Assembly: GCA_946482345.1 (NCBI GenBank) | Contig: CAMLRJ010000006.1 | Coordinates: 1-24,414, forward strand | Length of the DNA stretch: 24,414 nucleotides | Reading direction: 5' to 3' | Origin: an uncultured Cellvibrio sp. | GTDB lineage: Bacteria > Pseudomonadota > Gammaproteobacteria > Pseudomonadales > Cellvibrionaceae | In this document: positions 23,409-24,414 of the stretch, one piece after another | How the letters are laid out: each line of letters starts with the position of its first letter | Numbering within the stretch: the first letter of the stretch is position 1 | The notes under the pieces: model-generated | The model's input: only the letters and a program-made list of their open reading frames with translations | The model's database searches: none | What the model was told of the DNA's origin: nothing | Translations under genes and position numbers: made by a program

Positions 23409-24389
23409 ATGAGAAAGATACTGACTGCTGCGTTGGCACTATGCGTGGTTTACGTTTCAAATAGTTTTGCTAAAAATCCGTTAAATTTTGGCAACAATAT
23501 TCGAACGGCTGACCCCTCTGGTCATGTGTGGGGTGATGGAAAAATGTATCTCTATACATCACATGATGAAGAGTGTCAGGAGGATTTTCACATGAAAGAT
23601 TGGTATGCGTTTTCATCTTCGGATTTGGTGAATTGGAAAACCCATGGGCCAATTTTAAAGATCAGCGATTTAACCTGGGCGGATAATTTTGCATGGGCAC
23701 CTGATGCCGCTTATAAAAATGGAAAATATTATTTGATATTTCCTGCAGGCACCGGCTTTAAAGACAGGGTCAATCCGGAAAAAAGTACTAAATGGATGGG
23801 ACTTGGTGTAGCGGTCAGTGATTCACCCACTGGCCCATTTAAAGACGCAATCGGAAAACCGCTTTGGACTACACCATACGCCAATGATCCCAGTTTATTT
23901 ATCGATGATGATGGCAAGGCGTACTTATACTTTCATGGTTTAAATGCGGACTATCAAGTTGCTGAAATGGCCGATGATTTACTCAGCATAAAGGGCGGAT
24001 TACAAAAAATGGATATGGGCGGATATGAACCCAAAATGGAAGGGCCTTGGGTATTCAAACGTAATGGGATTTATTATTTCACCATGCCTGAAAATAACCG
24101 CATACTCTCTTATTACACATCCAAATCACCTAAAGGTCCGTGGAAATATCGTGGCGTAATAATGGAAGAAGAGCATGGCAATAATCACCACTCCATCGTC
24201 GAATACCAAGGCCAGTGGATTCTGTTCTATCACCGCTGGTTAGACACTCCCGAAACCAATTGCAAAAAGAAACAGCGTCATGTTGCCGCTGAGTACGTGA
24301 AATTTAATGAAGATGGCCGCATTCAGAAAGTGAAGCGAACAACTAAAGGGGTTAGTGATTTTCCAGACAGAATTAAACATCCCAACTAA
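23409..24389 (+). CDS. secreted GH43 glycosidase (arabinofuranosidase/xylosidase type)
   Basis: 326 residues from the ATG at 23409, which opens a type I signal peptide (1-21, cleavage after NSFA) and has GAGAGA upstream. The in-frame ATG at 23361 would add 16 residues before the signal and lacks a ribosome binding site. It is a single-domain GH43 propeller with base Asp35 in RTADPSGHVWGDGKMYLY, modulator Asp160 in YANDPSLFIDDDGKAYLYFHG and acid Glu211 in KMEGPWVFKRNGIYYFT. It lacks the C-terminal sandwich and lipid anchor of its neighbour, so the two could act on the same side-chain sugars in different places: one anchored, one soluble in the periplasm or secreted. The exact substrate is unknown. 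The gene ends 25 bp before the window edge, with no terminator seen. Confidence 0.92.
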   Translation: MRKILTAALALCVVYVSNSFAKNPLNFGNNIRTADPSGHVWGDGKMYLYTSHDEECQEDFHMKDWYAFSSSDLVNWKTHGPILKISDLTWADNFAWAPDAAYKNGKYYLIFPAGTGFKDRVNPEKSTKWMGLGVAVSDSPTGPFKDAIGKPLWTTPYANDPSLFIDDDGKAYLYFHGLNADYQVAEMADDLLSIKGGLQKMDMGGYEPKMEGPWVFKRNGIYYFTMPENNRILSYYTSKSPKGPWKYRGVIMEEEHGNNHHSIVEYQGQWILFYHRWLDTPETNCKKKQRHVAAEYVKFNEDGRIQKVKRTTKGVSDFPDRIKHPN

Positions 24390-24414
24390 ATTCTGCAACT
24401 GGCCGAATGACGAG

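Overview
The window looks like chromosomal DNA of a Gammaproteobacterium in the Cellvibrio / Saccharophagus group (Cellvibrionaceae). This is inferred from a dense set of secreted plant-polysaccharide hydrolases, a surface lipoprotein with a long polyserine linker (typical of that group), an FbaA very close to the enterobacterial enzyme, and scattered REP-like intergenic palindromes. No rRNA, tRNA, CRISPR array, insertion-sequence transposase or prophage gene was seen.

Layout. (1) Positions 1-5280, + strand: a beta-mannan / galactomannan utilisation block. It holds a 5'-truncated GH130 mannosyl-glucose phosphorylase, an AGE-family cellobiose/mannobiose 2-epimerase, a secreted GH5 (subfamily 7 type) endo-mannanase and a secreted GH27 alpha-galactosidase. 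Clusters of palindromic repeats separate the last two genes from the first two. (2) 5281-8695, + strand: a terminator, a roughly 500 bp regulatory region with operator-like palindromes, then a tight gluconeogenic cassette tpiA-fbaA-fbp ending in a hairpin. (3) 8708-10267, - strand: a lipoprotein with a polyserine linker and a DUF4832-like barrel, substrate unknown. (4) 10423-18162, - strand: a six-gene operon of periplasmic adaptor, DUF6326 membrane protein, MacB/LolD-type ATPase, large MacB/FtsX permease, NtrC-type sigma-54 activator and sensor kinase. A candidate -24/-12 promoter and an upstream palindrome lie ahead of it. (5) 18515-21158: an accessory patch holding a membrane-anchored helical protein, a DUF3800 protein, a decayed pyridoxamine-phosphate-oxidase fragment and a small TraB/ChaN-like protein. 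(6) 21159-21683: an AT-rich, repeat-bearing gap. (7) 21684-24389, + strand: two exported GH43 arabinofuranosidase/xylosidase-type enzymes.

How the parts fit. The mannanase and alpha-galactosidase would cut and debranch galactomannan outside the cytoplasm. In the cytoplasm the epimerase would turn mannobiose into mannosyl-glucose, and the GH130 enzyme would phosphorolyse that to mannose-1-phosphate and glucose. The tpiA-fbaA-fbp cassette could return triose phosphates to fructose-6-phosphate when hexoses are broken down through an Entner-Doudoroff route. The export operon appears to encode its own sigma-54 regulator and may be autoregulated. The accessory patch is the least understood part, and its functional calls are fold-level only.
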